A DNA stretch of 31,825 bases from assembly GCA_035353395.1 (NCBI GenBank), contig DAOPZL010000037.1:1-31825 (forward strand), written 5' to 3'. Shown here in pieces: positions 30,961-31,825 of this stretch (position 1 is its first letter; every line of letters begins with the position of its first letter). Below the pieces are notes generated by a model that did not search any database, was not told where the DNA came from, and worked only from the letters and a program-made list of their open reading frames with translations. This stretch comes from UBA1801 sp035353395 (lineage in GTDB: Bacteria; Acidobacteriota; Holophagae; Holophagales; Holophagaceae). Both the position numbers and the translations under genes were made by a program.

Positions 30961-31817
30961 GAGGGATCCCCGGCCGATTCCTGGAGCCTGAACCGGCGGG
31001 GCTCGGCGACCAGCTCCAGGTCTTCGCCGGTGACGGGGTGCTCGAGGCGCAGCTTCCAGGCATGGAGCCAGAGGCGGTCGGAAGGCTCGCCGCCGTAGAG
31101 CTGGTCCCCCCGGACCGGCCGGCCCAGGTGGGCCAGGTGCACGCGGATCTGGTGGGTCCGCCCCGTCCGGGGCTCCGCGACGACCCAGGGCCCCGGCTGG
31201 AGATCCGCGGTCTCCTCGGCCGTGGCCGGCCGGAAGAAGGTGAGGGACGGCCGGGGTTCCAGCAGGTCGCCCTCGCAGCCGAACCGCGCGGGGCTCGCGA
31301 GACGGACGCGGCCGATGGGCAGGTCCACGGTCGTCGCCTCGAGGGGTTCCGAGATCCGGGCGAGGTAGGTCTTGCTCAGGGTCCGGTCCTGGAACTGGGC
31401 GCCCAGGTCGGCCTTCGGGTCCTTGGCCAGGACCAGCACGCCGCTGGTGCCCTGGTCCAGGCGGTGGCAGAGGATCAGGCGCTGGCCGGGCCGCTGCCTG
31501 GCCAGCAGTGCCAGGAGATCGTGCCGGTCCGAGGCCTGGGTGCCCTGGGTGGCGATCCCGGCGGGCTTGTTCACCACGAGGAGCCACGGGTCCTCGAAAA
31601 TGACCGGCACCTCGAAGTCCGGCACCGCCCCCAGGGTGTCGTCGAGGGCGGCGCGGACCTCGGTCCCGGGCGCCACTTCCTTGCTGGCCACCCGCACCCG
31701 CTTCCTGCCCACCTGGACGCCCCCCAGCTTGAGGATCTCCCTGACCTTGCGCCGGCTCAGCCCCGTGCGTGCCGACACGAGCTGGTCCAGGCGCAGGTGC
31801 GCCTCGGCGGGTTCCAC
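30957..31817 (-). CDS. RluA-family pseudouridine synthase with S4 domain
   Basis: The 286-residue product has an N-terminal S4 RNA-binding domain (RLDQLVSARTGLSRRKVREI) and an RluA catalytic domain. The catalytic Asp121 lies in CHRLDQGTSG; VVNKPAG and RTGRTHQIRVHLAHLGRP are the other two family motifs. It isomerises uridine in rRNA or tRNA; which site (RluC, RluD or other) cannot be decided from the sequence. The GTG at 31817 is the last visible candidate start. The frame stays open to the window edge nine bases away, so the true start could be slightly upstream. It is coupled to the lipid kinase by a GTGA overlap. Confidence 0.9.
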   Translation of the reverse strand: MEPAEAHLRLDQLVSARTGLSRRKVREILKLGGVQVGRKRVRVASKEVAPGTEVRAALDDTLGAVPDFEVPVIFEDPWLLVVNKPAGIATQGTQASDRHDLLALLARQRPGQRLILCHRLDQGTSGVLVLAKDPKADLGAQFQDRTLSKTYLARISEPLEATTVDLPIGRVRLASPARFGCEGDLLEPRPSLTFFRPATAEETADLQPGPWVVAEPRTGRTHQIRVHLAHLGRPVRGDQLYGGEPSDRLWLHAWKLRLEHPVTGEDLELVAEPRRFRLQESAGDPS

Positions 31818-31825
31818 GATGAACT

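Overview
The window is a dense, high-GC chromosomal segment of a diderm (Gram-negative) bacterium. It carries TolQ, a CsgG-like exported protein, TatA/TatC and many signal peptides. The mix of DUF4388 and TPR/zinc-ribbon proteins, ScpB-type decarboxylase, Nnr-TsaE and short GTG/TTG-started genes fits the Acidobacteriota (Holophagae, Geothrix/Holophaga-like). That placement is an inference from gene style; no rRNA or other decisive marker is present. I see no insertion sequence, prophage, CRISPR array, tRNA or rRNA. Most genes are housekeeping, so no clear novel defence or mobile system is visible.

Layout. 1-364 (-): start of an ABC exporter. 452-5274 (+): a tightly coupled run of NYN-domain protein, aroB, a TPR protein, a small exported protein and scpB. 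5282-7300: single genes in alternating orientation (nadC -, hutD +, ogt -), then pepQ (+, 7438-8748). 8749-8954: an AT-rich spacer with two long hairpins. 12823 down to 8955 (-): tolQ, a polysaccharide deacetylase, a DUF309-like protein and nadB, all with overlapping stop/start codons. 12936-15382 (+): ugd, tatA, tatC. 18382 down to 15379 (-): a membrane TPR/zinc-ribbon protein and a DUF4388 protein. 21954 down to 18542 (-): ppiB, metG and exonuclease III. 22116-23499 (+): a lipoprotein candidate and an alpha/beta hydrolase. 29608 down to 23554 (-): HIT protein, HPt protein, nnr, tsaE, HNH nuclease, pepA, HU-family protein and CsgG-like protein. 29620-30075 (+): trmL. 31817 down to 30076 (-): RluA-family pseudouridine synthase and a lipid kinase.

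Themes. NAD metabolism is represented three times (nadB, nadC and the NAD(P)HX-repair enzyme nnr), but in separate transcription units and without nadA. RNA modification and translation are covered by metG, tsaE (t6A), trmL (wobble 2'-O-methylation) and rluA. Envelope and export genes are the ABC exporter, tolQ, tatAC, ugd, the deacetylase and the CsgG-like protein. Gene packing is extreme: many in-operon pairs overlap by GTGA/ATGA, several convergent pairs have 0-7 bp or negative spacing, and the divergent HIT/trmL pair has only 11 bp between start codons. No stretch above 300 bases lacks a gene; the longest gaps are 8749-8954, 24635-24799, 26273-26434, 21955-22115 and 18383-18541.
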